Shown: positions 36,507 to 46,565 of the stretch, piece after piece
Numbering within the stretch: the first letter of the stretch is position 1
How the letters are laid out: the number at the start of each line of letters is the position of its first letter
NCBI GenBank assembly: GCA_023150615.1
Contig: JAKLKO010000004.1
Span: 62,001-126,000, forward strand
Direction of reading: 5' to 3'
Origin: Phycisphaerae bacterium
GTDB lineage: Bacteria > Planctomycetota > Phycisphaerae > UBA1845 > UTPLA1
Length of the DNA stretch: 64,000 bases
Notes under the pieces: generated by a model
The model's database searches: none
Told to the model about the DNA's origin: nothing
What the model saw: the letters and a program-made list of their open reading frames with translations, nothing else
Program-made: the position numbers and the translations under genes

Positions 36507-37364
36507 TCAGCGTCGCTCGAATTGGGCGACGAACCCGTTCGCTACGATCGCCGCGGGAACCCCTCCGCGCCGCTCGATGAAACGCTTCGCCGCGAATGCC
36601 GCGGATGGCGCGACGCGATTCAGGGGATACGGCAGGAGCTCGAAGTCGTAGTACGCGACGGCAACGTGCCGCCAGCCACGCTGCTCGAAGCCCGCGCGAA
36701 CCTGGCGCACGGTGTACGCGCGCCGCTCGACATCGCGCGGACCGATCGAATGGCCGGTCGCGCGGCGGATCGAATGCCAGAAGCGCGTGATGATGCCGAG
36801 ACGCCGACCGAGGACGCGATTCAGACTTGACGCATTCGGGAGCGTGACGAGGGCGCTTCCACCGCGGGGGCCGGGTGCGCCCGGCCGCACGATCCGCGTC
36901 AACTCGGCGATCGCTGCGTCGAGGTGATTGAGGTATTCGAGTACTCCGGACGCAACCACCACGTCCGCCGCGCCGTCCGGGATGTCGAGTCGTTCGATCG
37001 AGCCGATCTCGCACGTCGCGCGTGGATCGTCGCCGTAGCACCGGGCGATCGCGGCGCGCGTCTCGTCCACCATGCCCGGAGCCGCGTCGAACCCGCGATA
37101 CGTGCAGCCGCGCCGCGCAAAGAAGGGCACCAGATTGCCGCTGCCTGGTCCAATCTCGACGACGACGCACCCCGGCCGGACGACGTCGGAAAGCAGCCGC
37201 TCGATCTCTTCCTGCCGTCGGACGTAGCTCCAGTTCGTTCGCGAATCCGCCGTGCCAGAGTAGCGCCGCGCCCAGTCGCCCGTTCGCCCCAGTTCATTGA
37301 AGTGCTGCGTGACAGGCGACGGCACCTCACGTCGAACCGGTCGCTGGCGTACGATCGTCGTCAT
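36507..37364 (-). CDS. Class I SAM-dependent methyltransferase
   Basis: A 285-residue protein with VVEIGPGSGNLVPFFARRG (motif I), YRGFDAAPGMVDETRAAI, DVVVASGVLEYLNHLDAAI and ELTRIVRPG before a hydrophobic strand ALVTLPNASSLN. This is a Methyltransf_11/25-type enzyme. The ATG at 37364 is used; the longer frame upstream runs into the zinc permease. It follows znuB on the same strand by 56 bases, so it may ride on the zinc transporter transcript, though a glycan role is equally possible. Confidence 0.8.
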   Translation of the reverse strand: MTTIVRQRPVRREVPSPVTQHFNELGRTGDWARRYSGTADSRTNWSYVRRQEEIERLLSDVVRPGCVVVEIGPGSGNLVPFFARRGCTYRGFDAAPGMVDETRAAIARCYGDDPRATCEIGSIERLDIPDGAADVVVASGVLEYLNHLDAAIAELTRIVRPGAPGPRGGSALVTLPNASSLNRVLGRRLGIITRFWHSIRRATGHSIGPRDVERRAYTVRQVRAGFEQRGWRHVAVAYYDFELLPYPLNRVAPSAAFAAKRFIERRGGVPAAIVANGFVAQFERR

Positions 37365-37412
37365 GTCGGCAGTATCGGCCGATGTCGCGCGGGTGCTGGA
37401 GTGCTTGTCGAT

Positions 37413-37430
37413 GCGGGGGCTCAACCCCGC
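37413..37430. repeat. GC-rich palindrome overlapping the znuB stop codon
   Basis: GCGGGG (37413-37418), loop GCTCAA and CCCCGC (37425-37430) form a perfect six-base-pair stem whose loop contains the znuB stop (37421-37423). It is related in core sequence to the palindromes at 18157-18173 and near 78-106. It may dampen or terminate transcription into the methyltransferase gene, but there is no T tract after the stem on the minus strand. Confidence 0.45.
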
Positions 37431-38320
37431 GCGCTGGCACGCGGCAACCGCCCGACGGACAATGAGAGCACGAAGATCGAGGCGGCCACGAGGATGATCG
37501 CCGCTCCGGCGGCCGTGTCGGCGTAGAACGAGCCGATCAGCCCGCCGACGCCGCTCGCCCATCCGATCAGCACGGCCCACACGAGCATGCCGCCCGCCGA
37601 CCGGGCGATGTTCCGTGCCGCCGCCGCCGGAACGACGAGCATCGCCGTCACGAGCAACAGACCGACGCTCGGCAGGCTCACCGTCACGACGAGCGCGACG
37701 AGCAGCGAAAACGCGTGATCCATCGCCCGCGTTCGTATGTCGCGGCTGCGGGCCAGCGACTCGTTCAGGCCGATCAGCAGCAGGGGATTGAAGTTCAGCG
37801 CGAGGAACAGGAGCACGACGAACGCGGCGATGATCGCGACCGCGACGTCCGACGGCGCTGCGCCGATGAGCGAACCGTAGAGGTAGCGTTCGAAGTCGGC
37901 CCGCAGATGGAGGTGCGAGATCACGGCGATCCCCATCGCAATGACCGTCGCGAAGAACACGCCAATCACCGTGTCGGACGCGAGATCGGTCTTCCGGCGC
38001 ACGGCCGTGATCCCCGCGCCGACCGCCACGCCGAAGAGCACAACCGTCGCGGGCGGAAGGATGCGATTCCACGCCGCCGCGCCCGGCCACGTCGCCTCGA
38101 ACACCGGCACGAGCAGATAGCCGATCACGACGCCGGTAAAGGCCGAATGCGAGATCGCGTCGGAGAAGAACGCCATGCGAAAGTTTACGACCTGCACCCC
38201 CAGCGCCGCGCAGCACGGCGCAAGAAACGCGACGGCCAGCAGGGCGTGGATCATGAACCGGTGCTCGGCCCATTCGAACGGCATCAGCGACCGCAGGACG
38301 GCGTGAATCGTGTCGATCAT
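37421..38320 (-). CDS. znuB: Metal ABC transporter permease, ZnuB-like
   Basis: A 299-residue polytopic inner-membrane protein of the ABC-3 permease group. It shows VVNFRMAFFSDAISHSAFTGV near the N terminus, then KTDLASDTVIGVFFATVIAMG, SLIGAAPSDVA, and SVGLLLVTAMLVVPAAAARNIA in the typical order, with about eight or more hydrophobic segments. It forms a transporter with the ATPase (16 bases upstream) and the solute-binding protein. The family imports Zn2+ or Mn2+. Zinc is favoured by the neighbouring histidine-rich tail and HERGH protein but cannot be proved. Confidence 0.87.
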   Translation of the reverse strand: MIDTIHAVLRSLMPFEWAEHRFMIHALLAVAFLAPCCAALGVQVVNFRMAFFSDAISHSAFTGVVIGYLLVPVFEATWPGAAAWNRILPPATVVLFGVAVGAGITAVRRKTDLASDTVIGVFFATVIAMGIAVISHLHLRADFERYLYGSLIGAAPSDVAVAIIAAFVVLLFLALNFNPLLLIGLNESLARSRDIRTRAMDHAFSLLVALVVTVSLPSVGLLLVTAMLVVPAAAARNIARSAGGMLVWAVLIGWASGVGGLIGSFYADTAAGAAIILVAASIFVLSLSVGRLPRASARG

Positions 38321-38335
38321 GGTCGTTCGCCTTCG

Positions 38336-39163
38336 TCAGGGGCCGGCGTGTTCATGTCCGTGATGATCGGGGTGCGCGTGTGTCGGATGGCTGTGCCGCG
38401 CGCCCTCGTGCGCGTGCACGTGATGATGCAGTGCCGCGGTCGGGCCGTAGATCGTGCGCAGGTTCTCGGCCGTCAGCGTGTCCACCGTGCGACCCTGGCA
38501 GTGGATCGTCCGGTTCATGCAGATGACGTACGAGGCGTGCTCGGTCACGACGCTCAGGTCGTGCGACACGAGCACGACCGTGCAGCGAAGCCGCCGCTGC
38601 AGCGTGCCCACGACGTCGCAGAACATCCCGCGCCCGGCCAGGTCGACCCCCGCCACCGGTTCGTCGAGCAGCAGGATCTCCGGCTCGCGGAGCAGCGCCA
38701 TCGCCAGCAGGACGCGCTGCAATTCGCCGCCGGAGAGTTGCCCGAGTCGACGGTCGATGAGGCCCGCGGCGCCGATCTGCTCCAGCGCGGCGATCGCCGC
38801 GCGCCGCACGGAGCGCGCGATCCCCAGCCACAGCGCGCGGCGCTGAGACCCGCACGCGAGAAAATCCACGACGCGGATCGGCGCGCCGCGATCGAAGTCG
38901 AGCGTCTGCGGAACGTATCCGATTCGCGGTCGTGCGTTCGATGCGCCGCGGAACTCCACCCGCCCGACGTACGGCACTTGGTTGAGCAGCACGCGCAGCA
39001 GCGTCGTTTTGCCCGCGCCGTTCGGACCGATCAGCGCCGTCAGTTCGCCGGCCGGAATCTCGGCGGAGACGTCGGACAGGATCGACTGCCCGCCGAGTCG
39101 CACGCAGACGCCGCGCAGCGTGATGGCCGCCGGACCGCGATGACCGCCGGGAACTTGCGTCAT
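38336..39163 (-). CDS. znuC: Metal ABC transporter ATP-binding protein with histidine-rich tail, ZnuC-like
   Basis: A 275-residue ATPase. Walker A is GPNGAGKTTLL, the Q-loop region is IGYVPQTLDFDR, the signature is QLSGGELQRVLLAMA and Walker B is ILLLDEPVAGVD, with VVLVSHDLSVV as the switch histidine. The last 31 residues contain 13 histidines with aspartates and glutamates, an unusual metal-binding tail for an ATPase. It overlaps the end of znuA by four bases and precedes znuB. Together the three genes form a complete zinc/manganese importer. Confidence 0.9.
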   Translation of the reverse strand: MTQVPGGHRGPAAITLRGVCVRLGGQSILSDVSAEIPAGELTALIGPNGAGKTTLLRVLLNQVPYVGRVEFRGASNARPRIGYVPQTLDFDRGAPIRVVDFLACGSQRRALWLGIARSVRRAAIAALEQIGAAGLIDRRLGQLSGGELQRVLLAMALLREPEILLLDEPVAGVDLAGRGMFCDVVGTLQRRLRCTVVLVSHDLSVVTEHASYVICMNRTIHCQGRTVDTLTAENLRTIYGPTAALHHHVHAHEGARHSHPTHAHPDHHGHEHAGP

Positions 39164-40131
39164 TGAAGCGCCTCGAGCATCACGTTCAGGTTCCGCCGCA
39201 TCCGCCGCTCGTAGTCATCGGTCGCGGCCCGGCCCGATGTCGTCGAAACCGGGTCGAGTTCAATCACGCGTGATCCCGCCTCGGCCGCGACGCGATCCGC
39301 CAACCGCCGGTCGTCGCCGATGGCGCACAGAATCGCGCGGACGCCCTGATCGCGCGCGGCGCGGACGACCTCCGCCAGGTGCGCCGCGGACGGTTCCTCG
39401 TGCGCGCTCCGCGCGATCGTCGCGACGACGGTAAGCCCCAGATCGCGCGCGAGGTAGTCGAACACGTCGTGCGATGCGATGACGCGATGATGCCGAAACC
39501 GCGATGCGGCTTTCGACATCTCCGCGGCCAGCGCCTCGAGCCTCGTTGCGTACGACTGCGTATTCGCGCGAACCGTGCCGGCGTGCGCGGGATAGTACGC
39601 CGCCAGCGCGTCGCCGATCATCCGTACCTGCCGCGCGGCCTGACGCGGACTGACCCATGCGTGCGGATTGACCTCCGGCTCGTGCGGGCCGTGTTCATGT
39701 TCCGCGGGGTCCTCGGCGCGCTGCGCAAGATCGCCCTTGCCGGACGCGAGTCGATCGCACGCCGTGCGGGCCTCGATCCAGCGGATCCGCGGGTTGATGC
39801 GGCGAACGGTTGCTTCGTCGAATCGCTCGATCCCGCCATGCACGATGAGCACGTCCGCGCGGGCGAGCCGCCGCGCATCGCGGACCGACAGTTCGTAGTC
39901 GTGCGGGCAACCCTGTGCCGCCGGCAGCAGCATCTCGACTTCGACGTTCGGCGTGTCGCCGATGATGTTCCGCGCAAACAGGTACATCGGCGCAAACGAA
40001 CAGACGATCCGCGCCGTCGCTGCCTCGGGCGGCGTCGACGCATCCGACGCGTCGGAGCGGCACGCCATCGGCGCGGCGGAAATCGCCGACAACAGCAGCG
40101 CTGCAAGACTCACTCGGCCCGATACGCCCAT
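39160..40131 (-). CDS. znuA: Metal ABC transporter substrate-binding protein, ZnuA-like
   Basis: About 323 residues. The N terminus (MGVSGRVSLAALLLSAISA) is a signal peptide ending near APMAC, so the cysteine may be lipidated, although the lipobox is not perfect. The metal site is suggested by GCPHDYEL, VNPHAWVSP, VIASHDVFDYL and a C-terminal acidic residue; a short histidine stretch (EHEHGPHE) follows the first lobe. An alternative ATG at 40143 adds four residues and overlaps the palindrome at 40143-40153. It starts 55 bases after the secreted protease-like gene, in the same direction. Confidence 0.88.
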   Translation of the reverse strand: MGVSGRVSLAALLLSAISAAPMACRSDASDASTPPEAATARIVCSFAPMYLFARNIIGDTPNVEVEMLLPAAQGCPHDYELSVRDARRLARADVLIVHGGIERFDEATVRRINPRIRWIEARTACDRLASGKGDLAQRAEDPAEHEHGPHEPEVNPHAWVSPRQAARQVRMIGDALAAYYPAHAGTVRANTQSYATRLEALAAEMSKAASRFRHHRVIASHDVFDYLARDLGLTVVATIARSAHEEPSAAHLAEVVRAARDQGVRAILCAIGDDRRLADRVAAEAGSRVIELDPVSTTSGRAATDDYERRMRRNLNVMLEALQ

Positions 40132-40142
40132 GCGGTCATACA

Positions 40143-40153
40143 TTGTAATACAA
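40143..40153. promoter_or_regulatory. Candidate metal-regulator operator (TTGTAATACAA)
   Basis: TTGTAATACAA is a perfect inverted repeat (TTGTA, one base, TACAA) just upstream of or overlapping the znuA start. On the minus strand the adjacent TACAAT (40147-40142) could be a -10 element for a transcript beginning close to ATG 40131. A repressor of the Fur/Zur or DtxR type binding here would explain the position, but the sequence is shorter than usual boxes of those families. Confidence 0.35.
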
Positions 40154-40186
40154 CGCGTCCGTGCCGCACCGCCGCCGGCCGGCGGA

Positions 40187-41233
40187 CTACTTCCGCCGCC
40201 GATCCTCGTACGCGCCGTGCTCGGCGTGGAACGCCTCCTGAATCTGCCGGTCGGCCACGACGAACGCCGCGTCCAGGTGCACCAACTCCTCGTTGAACGT
40301 CCGAATATCTTCAGCCTCCAGCGCCTCCGGAGGCTTCGGAAGCAGCTTCGACCAGCGCGTCGGCGGAACCAGCGCGATCGACGTCCGAAGCGTCAGCAGC
40401 TCACCCTGGCCCTCGCGAAACGCCTCCCATCGCCGGCCGAGTTTCTCCGACTTCCAGTACCACGCCAGCGTCGAACGGCGGCCCGTCGATCGCTGCGGGC
40501 TCCACGTCTGCGGACCCGCCAGCACCGTCAGCATCGCCTCGAGCGACTTGGCGCCGTGGCCGCGTTCATGGTCTTCGCGATCCTTCGCCGTCGCCTCGTC
40601 CTTCGGATCCGCCAGGATTGCGATCGATTGTTCGAGGCGGAAGGTCACGGGGGTCATGAGCGTCGCCTCCAGGCGCGTCGCACGGCGCGGAACGACGCTC
40701 CGGTTCGCCCACGCGTCATCGCTTCTGTCCGCCGACGTCGAGACTTCGTGCACCGTGATCAGCACCCGCGCCAGGTCTCGCGTCGTTAGCTCGTGGAAGT
40801 GGATACCGACCACGTCCCGCATCGTGGGATCGACCCACTTGTCCCACAGCACCGGCGGCACGCGAATGACCGGGATGGCCGTGGTCCGCTCCACGAGCGC
40901 CCAGCTCGAAGCCGGCCGCCATGCCCGTTCGTTTTCGCCGATCGGCCGTGCGTGCAATCTCCACGGCACGCTGTCGGCCGGCTGCGGATTTCGCTCGGCG
41001 CGGTACGCCCACCCGCCCAGCTCGACCTCGCGCTCGATCCGACCGAAGCGCTGGACGCGCTGCTGTGCCTGCGGCGAATCCGGCTTCAGATCCACCGGCC
41101 ATTGTCCCGTCCGTCCGCCCAGTCCGGCCGTGTCCTGGCCCTTGCGCTGCTTCGGCGGATCGGCGGCGCGGAGGTGGGCGGCGACGCATCCGAGCGTCGT
41201 GATCACGACGAGGATCGCGGAAATGCGCTGCAT
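40187..41233 (-). CDS. Secreted protein with HERGH zincin motif, probable metalloprotease-like
   Basis: A 348-residue protein with a signal peptide (MQRISAILVVITTLGCVAAH). Residues 222-226 read HERGH, fitting the HEXXH zinc-protease signature, inside EDHERGHGAKSLEAML, an arrangement reminiscent of the DUF922-type putative secreted Zn-dependent proteases. A third ligand cannot be identified by reading. The middle has VGIHFHELTTRDLARVLITV. It lies 55 bases upstream of znuA in the same direction, so the metal importer and this possible metal enzyme may be co-expressed. A candidate promoter is at 41277-41305. Confidence 0.65.
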   Translation of the reverse strand: MQRISAILVVITTLGCVAAHLRAADPPKQRKGQDTAGLGGRTGQWPVDLKPDSPQAQQRVQRFGRIEREVELGGWAYRAERNPQPADSVPWRLHARPIGENERAWRPASSWALVERTTAIPVIRVPPVLWDKWVDPTMRDVVGIHFHELTTRDLARVLITVHEVSTSADRSDDAWANRSVVPRRATRLEATLMTPVTFRLEQSIAILADPKDEATAKDREDHERGHGAKSLEAMLTVLAGPQTWSPQRSTGRRSTLAWYWKSEKLGRRWEAFREGQGELLTLRTSIALVPPTRWSKLLPKPPEALEAEDIRTFNEELVHLDAAFVVADRQIQEAFHAEHGAYEDRRRK

Positions 41234-41276
41234 GGATCGCCTCGATCGGCCGGGCGGAGGATCGTGCCCGCTGTTG

Positions 41277-41305
41277 ATCTTATGGCCGCAACTCGCCGCC
41301 GCCAA
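41277..41305 (-). promoter_or_regulatory. Candidate promoter of the secreted protease / zinc importer operon
   Basis: Read on the minus strand, TTGGCG (41305-41300) and TAAGAT (41282-41277) are separated by 17 bases, in front of the start at 41233. Both hexamers match the sigma-70 consensus at four of six positions. It would drive the HERGH protein and possibly the zinc ABC genes downstream. Confidence 0.4.
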
Positions 41306-41322
41306 GCATGAACCGCCCTTGG

Positions 41323-41351
41323 TGGACACGCGCCGACCCATCATCTATACA
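41323..41351 (+). promoter_or_regulatory. Candidate promoter giving a near-leaderless helicase mRNA
   Basis: TGGACA (41323-41328) and TATACA (41346-41351) are separated by exactly 17 bases. The expected transcription start falls at about 41358-41359, at or one base before the ATG at 41359. This predicts a leaderless transcript. The lack of a ribosome binding site upstream of that ATG agrees. Confidence 0.5.
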
Positions 41352-41358
41352 TTGTTGC

Positions 41359-43503
<2,145 letters not shown>

Positions 43504-43508
43504 GCACC

Positions 43509-44918
43509 ATGCCCAACAACGGAATCCAACTCTACTACCGGAACGCCCTGGCCGACGCGGTCGGCGCCGAGCACGGCGTCGCAAGCGCCGAGCTCGACCG
43601 GCTCGCGCCGCGCATCGCCGAGATCGTGGAACGCATCGAGCACGAACGGAAGGCGGGCAAGCGCCGCTACCGCGACCTGCCGTTCGACGCGAGGATGCTC
43701 GCGGCCGTGCACGACGCCGTACGCAAGCACCGGCCGGGCTGCCGCAATCTGCTCGTGCTTGGAATCGGCGGCTCGGCCCTCGGCAACATCGCCCTGCAGA
43801 CAGCGCTCAACCCGCCGTACTACAACCTGCTGCCGGCGGCCAAGCGCCCCGGTCCGCGGCTCTTCGTCCTCGACAATGTCGACCCGGTGCAGTTCGGCGA
43901 GGTCCTCGATCTGATCGAGCCGGAACTCGATGCCACCTGCGTCAACGTCATCACCAAGTCGGGAGAGACGGCCGAGACCGCCGCGCAGTTCCTCGCCATT
44001 GTGGACCTCCTGCAGCGCCGCCTCGGGCCCGCGGCGCGGCAGCGACTCGTCATCACGACGGATCCGGCGACCGGCGCGATGCGCCGTCTCGCGCAGGACC
44101 AGCGCATCGACACGCTGCCCGTGCCCGACGGCGTCGGCGGACGATTCTCCGTCCTCTCGGCGGTCGGGCTCTTCAGCGCCGCCATGTGCGGCATCGATGT
44201 GGATCGCGTCCTCGCCGGCGCAGCGCGGATGAACGATCGCATCTCGCGCGCCGTGCTGCGCGAAAATCCTGCGGCCCTGATCTCTGCGATCCACTTCCTG
44301 CTCTACGAACGCGGCAAGCGGTTGCACGTCATGATGCCCTACGCTCATCAGCTCAAGGACCTCGCCGACTGGTACCGCCAGCTCTGGGCCGAGAGCCTCG
44401 GCAAGCGACTCGCCCTCGACGGCTGCGAGGTCTTCGCCGGCCCGACGCCGATCAAGGCCCTCGGCACGACCGACCAGCACTCGCAAGTGCAGCTTTATCG
44501 CGAAGGACCGAATGACAAGGTCATCACGTTTCTCGTCGCCGAGGCCTTCGACCGCGACGTGATCCTGCCGCCGCGCTTCTCCGAGATTGAATCGCTCAGC
44601 TACCTCGCGAACGTCCCCATGAGTCGGCTCATCCTCAGCGAACAGATCGCCACCGAACTCGCCCTCGTCGAAAGCCGCCGGCCGTGCCTCTCGATCCGCT
44701 TCCCGCGGATCGCCCCTGAGACCATCGGCGAGTTCATCTATCTCTACGAGGCTGCGACCTCGATCATGGGCCTGCTGATGAACATCGACGCCTACGATCA
44801 ACCGGCCGTGCAGTTGGGCAAGGACCTGACCTACGCGCTCATGAACCGCCGCGGCTATGAGGCCAGGGCCGCCGAGCTGCGACCGAAGATCGCGCTGGAT
44901 CCGAACTATCTCGTATAG
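43509..44918 (+). CDS. pgi: Glucose-6-phosphate isomerase
   Basis: A 469-residue isomerase. The SIS-like sugar isomerase signature is VLGIGGSALGNIALQ, followed by VNVITKSGETAETAAQFLA, LVITTDPATGAMRRLA, FSVLSAVGLFSAAM and the active-site region YAHQLKDLADWYRQLWAESLGK. The C-terminal AATSIMGLLMNIDAYDQPAVQ..K is the usual end. It interconverts glucose-6-phosphate and fructose-6-phosphate, feeding both glycolysis and, through the next gene, GDP-mannose synthesis. It starts six bases after the helicase stop codon. Confidence 0.92.
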   Translation: MPNNGIQLYYRNALADAVGAEHGVASAELDRLAPRIAEIVERIEHERKAGKRRYRDLPFDARMLAAVHDAVRKHRPGCRNLLVLGIGGSALGNIALQTALNPPYYNLLPAAKRPGPRLFVLDNVDPVQFGEVLDLIEPELDATCVNVITKSGETAETAAQFLAIVDLLQRRLGPAARQRLVITTDPATGAMRRLAQDQRIDTLPVPDGVGGRFSVLSAVGLFSAAMCGIDVDRVLAGAARMNDRISRAVLRENPAALISAIHFLLYERGKRLHVMMPYAHQLKDLADWYRQLWAESLGKRLALDGCEVFAGPTPIKALGTTDQHSQVQLYREGPNDKVITFLVAEAFDRDVILPPRFSEIESLSYLANVPMSRLILSEQIATELALVESRRPCLSIRFPRIAPETIGEFIYLYEAATSIMGLLMNIDAYDQPAVQLGKDLTYALMNRRGYEARAAELRPKIALDPNYLV

Positions 44919-44957
44919 CCGCGCGGTGTTTGCCGCAGACGACCCGGTCGGAAGTAG

Positions 44958-46061
44958 ATGGAAACCTCGAGCATGACTCAGCGAGCCGGCGTCATCCTGG
45001 CGGGCGGATCGGGCATACGCCTCTGGCCGCTCAGTCGCCGCAACCGTCCGAAGCAACTGCTCCGGCTTTTCGACGGCAAGAGCCTTATCCGCCTCAGCTT
45101 CGAGCGCCTGCGGTCGGCCCTGCCGATCGAGTGCATCCACGTCTGCGCCGCCGAAGCACACCTGCGGGCCATCGGAAACGAGGTCGGCGAGCTGCCGGCG
45201 GATCATCTCATCGGCGAACCTGCCGCGCGCGACACCGCTGCCGCGATCGCGCTTTCGGCGGCCGTGCTCGAAGCGCGCCGGCCGGGCTCGATCATCGGTG
45301 TCTTCACGGCGGACCACTACATCACGCCGACCGAGCAGTTTGCGGCCGTCGTCGCCCGCGCGTACGAATGGGCCGAGTCCGATCCGGCCGCGATGATCCT
45401 GCTCGGCATCCGCCCGACGCATCCCGCGACCGGCCTCGGCTACATCGAGCGCGGCGACCAGGTCGGCCCCGGCATCTTCCGCGCGCGCGCGTTCCGCGAG
45501 AAGCCCGACGCGAAGACCGCCGAGCAGTACTTCGCCGCCGGCCGCTACGCCTGGAACAGCGGGATGCTCGTCGCCCGCGCCACGACGATCCTCGAAAATG
45601 TCCGTCGGAACCTGCCCGAGACGCACCGCGTCGTGATGCTTGCCGCGCAGGGACGCGCTGCCGGTGCGGCGTGGGCGGAGGACTACGCGCGGCTGCCGGC
45701 CACGTCGTTCGACTACGGCGTGCTCGAGCACGCATCGAACCTGCTGGTGATCGACGCCGACTTCGAATGGCGCGATGTCGGCGGTTTTACGACGCTCGCG
45801 GAACTTGCGGGCCGACCCGCCGAGTCGGTGCCATCGGCGGCGGGGCCGGACAATCGCGCCGTGCAGTCCTTCGCGATGGTCGTCGATGGCCGGCGGAACA
45901 CGTTTGTCTCCGAGCAGGAGCATGTCTTCGTCGCGATCGGCGTCGATGATCTCGTCGTCGTTCACACGCCGGACGCGACGCTTGTGTGCCGCGCCGATCA
46001 ACTCGATCGCCTCAAGGAGGCCTGCGCGCAACTGCGCGTCGCGTCCGACCAGGTCCTCTGA
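44958..46061 (+). CDS. manC: Mannose-1-phosphate guanylyltransferase
   Basis: A 367-residue nucleotidyltransferase. The signature GVILAGGSGIRLWPLSRRNRPKQLL (split, the usual G-T-R-L is G-I-R-L here) lies near residue 15. Other marks are EPAARDTAAAIALSA, VFTADHYI, GLGYIERGDQ, FREKPDAKTAEQY, YAWNSGMLVARA and FEWRDVGGFTTL. It makes GDP-mannose from GTP and mannose-1-phosphate for polysaccharide building. The bifunctional PMI domain is absent. ATG 44958 has GGAAG close by; an alternative start is ATG 44973. It follows pgi by 39 bases. Confidence 0.88.
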   Translation: METSSMTQRAGVILAGGSGIRLWPLSRRNRPKQLLRLFDGKSLIRLSFERLRSALPIECIHVCAAEAHLRAIGNEVGELPADHLIGEPAARDTAAAIALSAAVLEARRPGSIIGVFTADHYITPTEQFAAVVARAYEWAESDPAAMILLGIRPTHPATGLGYIERGDQVGPGIFRARAFREKPDAKTAEQYFAAGRYAWNSGMLVARATTILENVRRNLPETHRVVMLAAQGRAAGAAWAEDYARLPATSFDYGVLEHASNLLVIDADFEWRDVGGFTTLAELAGRPAESVPSAAGPDNRAVQSFAMVVDGRRNTFVSEQEHVFVAIGVDDLVVVHTPDATLVCRADQLDRLKEACAQLRVASDQVL

Positions 46062-46078
46062 CCGCTCGGAGCCTGTCG

Positions 46079-46531
46079 ATGACCCGCTATCTCGGCGTCG
46101 ATTACGGTCGAAAGCGAATCGGTCTCGCCGTCGCGACCGACGATCCGCCGATCGCGTCGCCGCTGGAGACGCTTCGCGGCACCGGCCGTCCCGCGGCCGA
46201 CGCCGAGGCGGTGCTCGCCATCGTCCGCCGCGAGGCCGCGGACGTGATCGTTGTCGGCCTGCCGCTCAACATGGACGACAGCGTCGGGTCGCAGGCGCGG
46301 ACGACGCGGCGCTTCATCGCCGCGTTGCGCGATCGAACCGACCGCGCGATCTACGAGCACGATGAGCGCCTTTCGACCGACGCCGCCGAATCGCAACTCC
46401 TCGACGCCGGCCTGACGCGCACGCGCCGCACGGCGAAGCGCGACAAGCTCGCCGCCGCGGTCATCCTCCAGGCTTTCCTCGAAGGCCGTGCGTCCGGCGC
46501 GGAAGGACCCTCGCGCGGCGCGCCCGGTTGA
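46079..46531 (+). CDS. ruvX: RuvX/YqgF-family Holliday junction resolvase-like nuclease
   Basis: A 150-residue RNase H-like protein. It contains YLGVDYGRKRIGLAVATDD, ADVIVVGLPLNMDDSVG, IYEHDERLSTDAAESQL and the acidic helix KRDKLAAAVILQAFLEGR, which together provide the metal-binding acidic residues. YqgF is implicated in pre-16S rRNA processing and has been proposed as an alternative resolvase. It starts 17 bases after manC. It ends 34 bases before the nucleoside-type ABC ATPase. Confidence 0.9.
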   Translation: MTRYLGVDYGRKRIGLAVATDDPPIASPLETLRGTGRPAADAEAVLAIVRREAADVIVVGLPLNMDDSVGSQARTTRRFIAALRDRTDRAIYEHDERLSTDAAESQLLDAGLTRTRRTAKRDKLAAAVILQAFLEGRASGAEGPSRGAPG

Positions 46532-46565
46532 TCTTTTCCGCGCGTCCACCTACAACCACCGCCGC

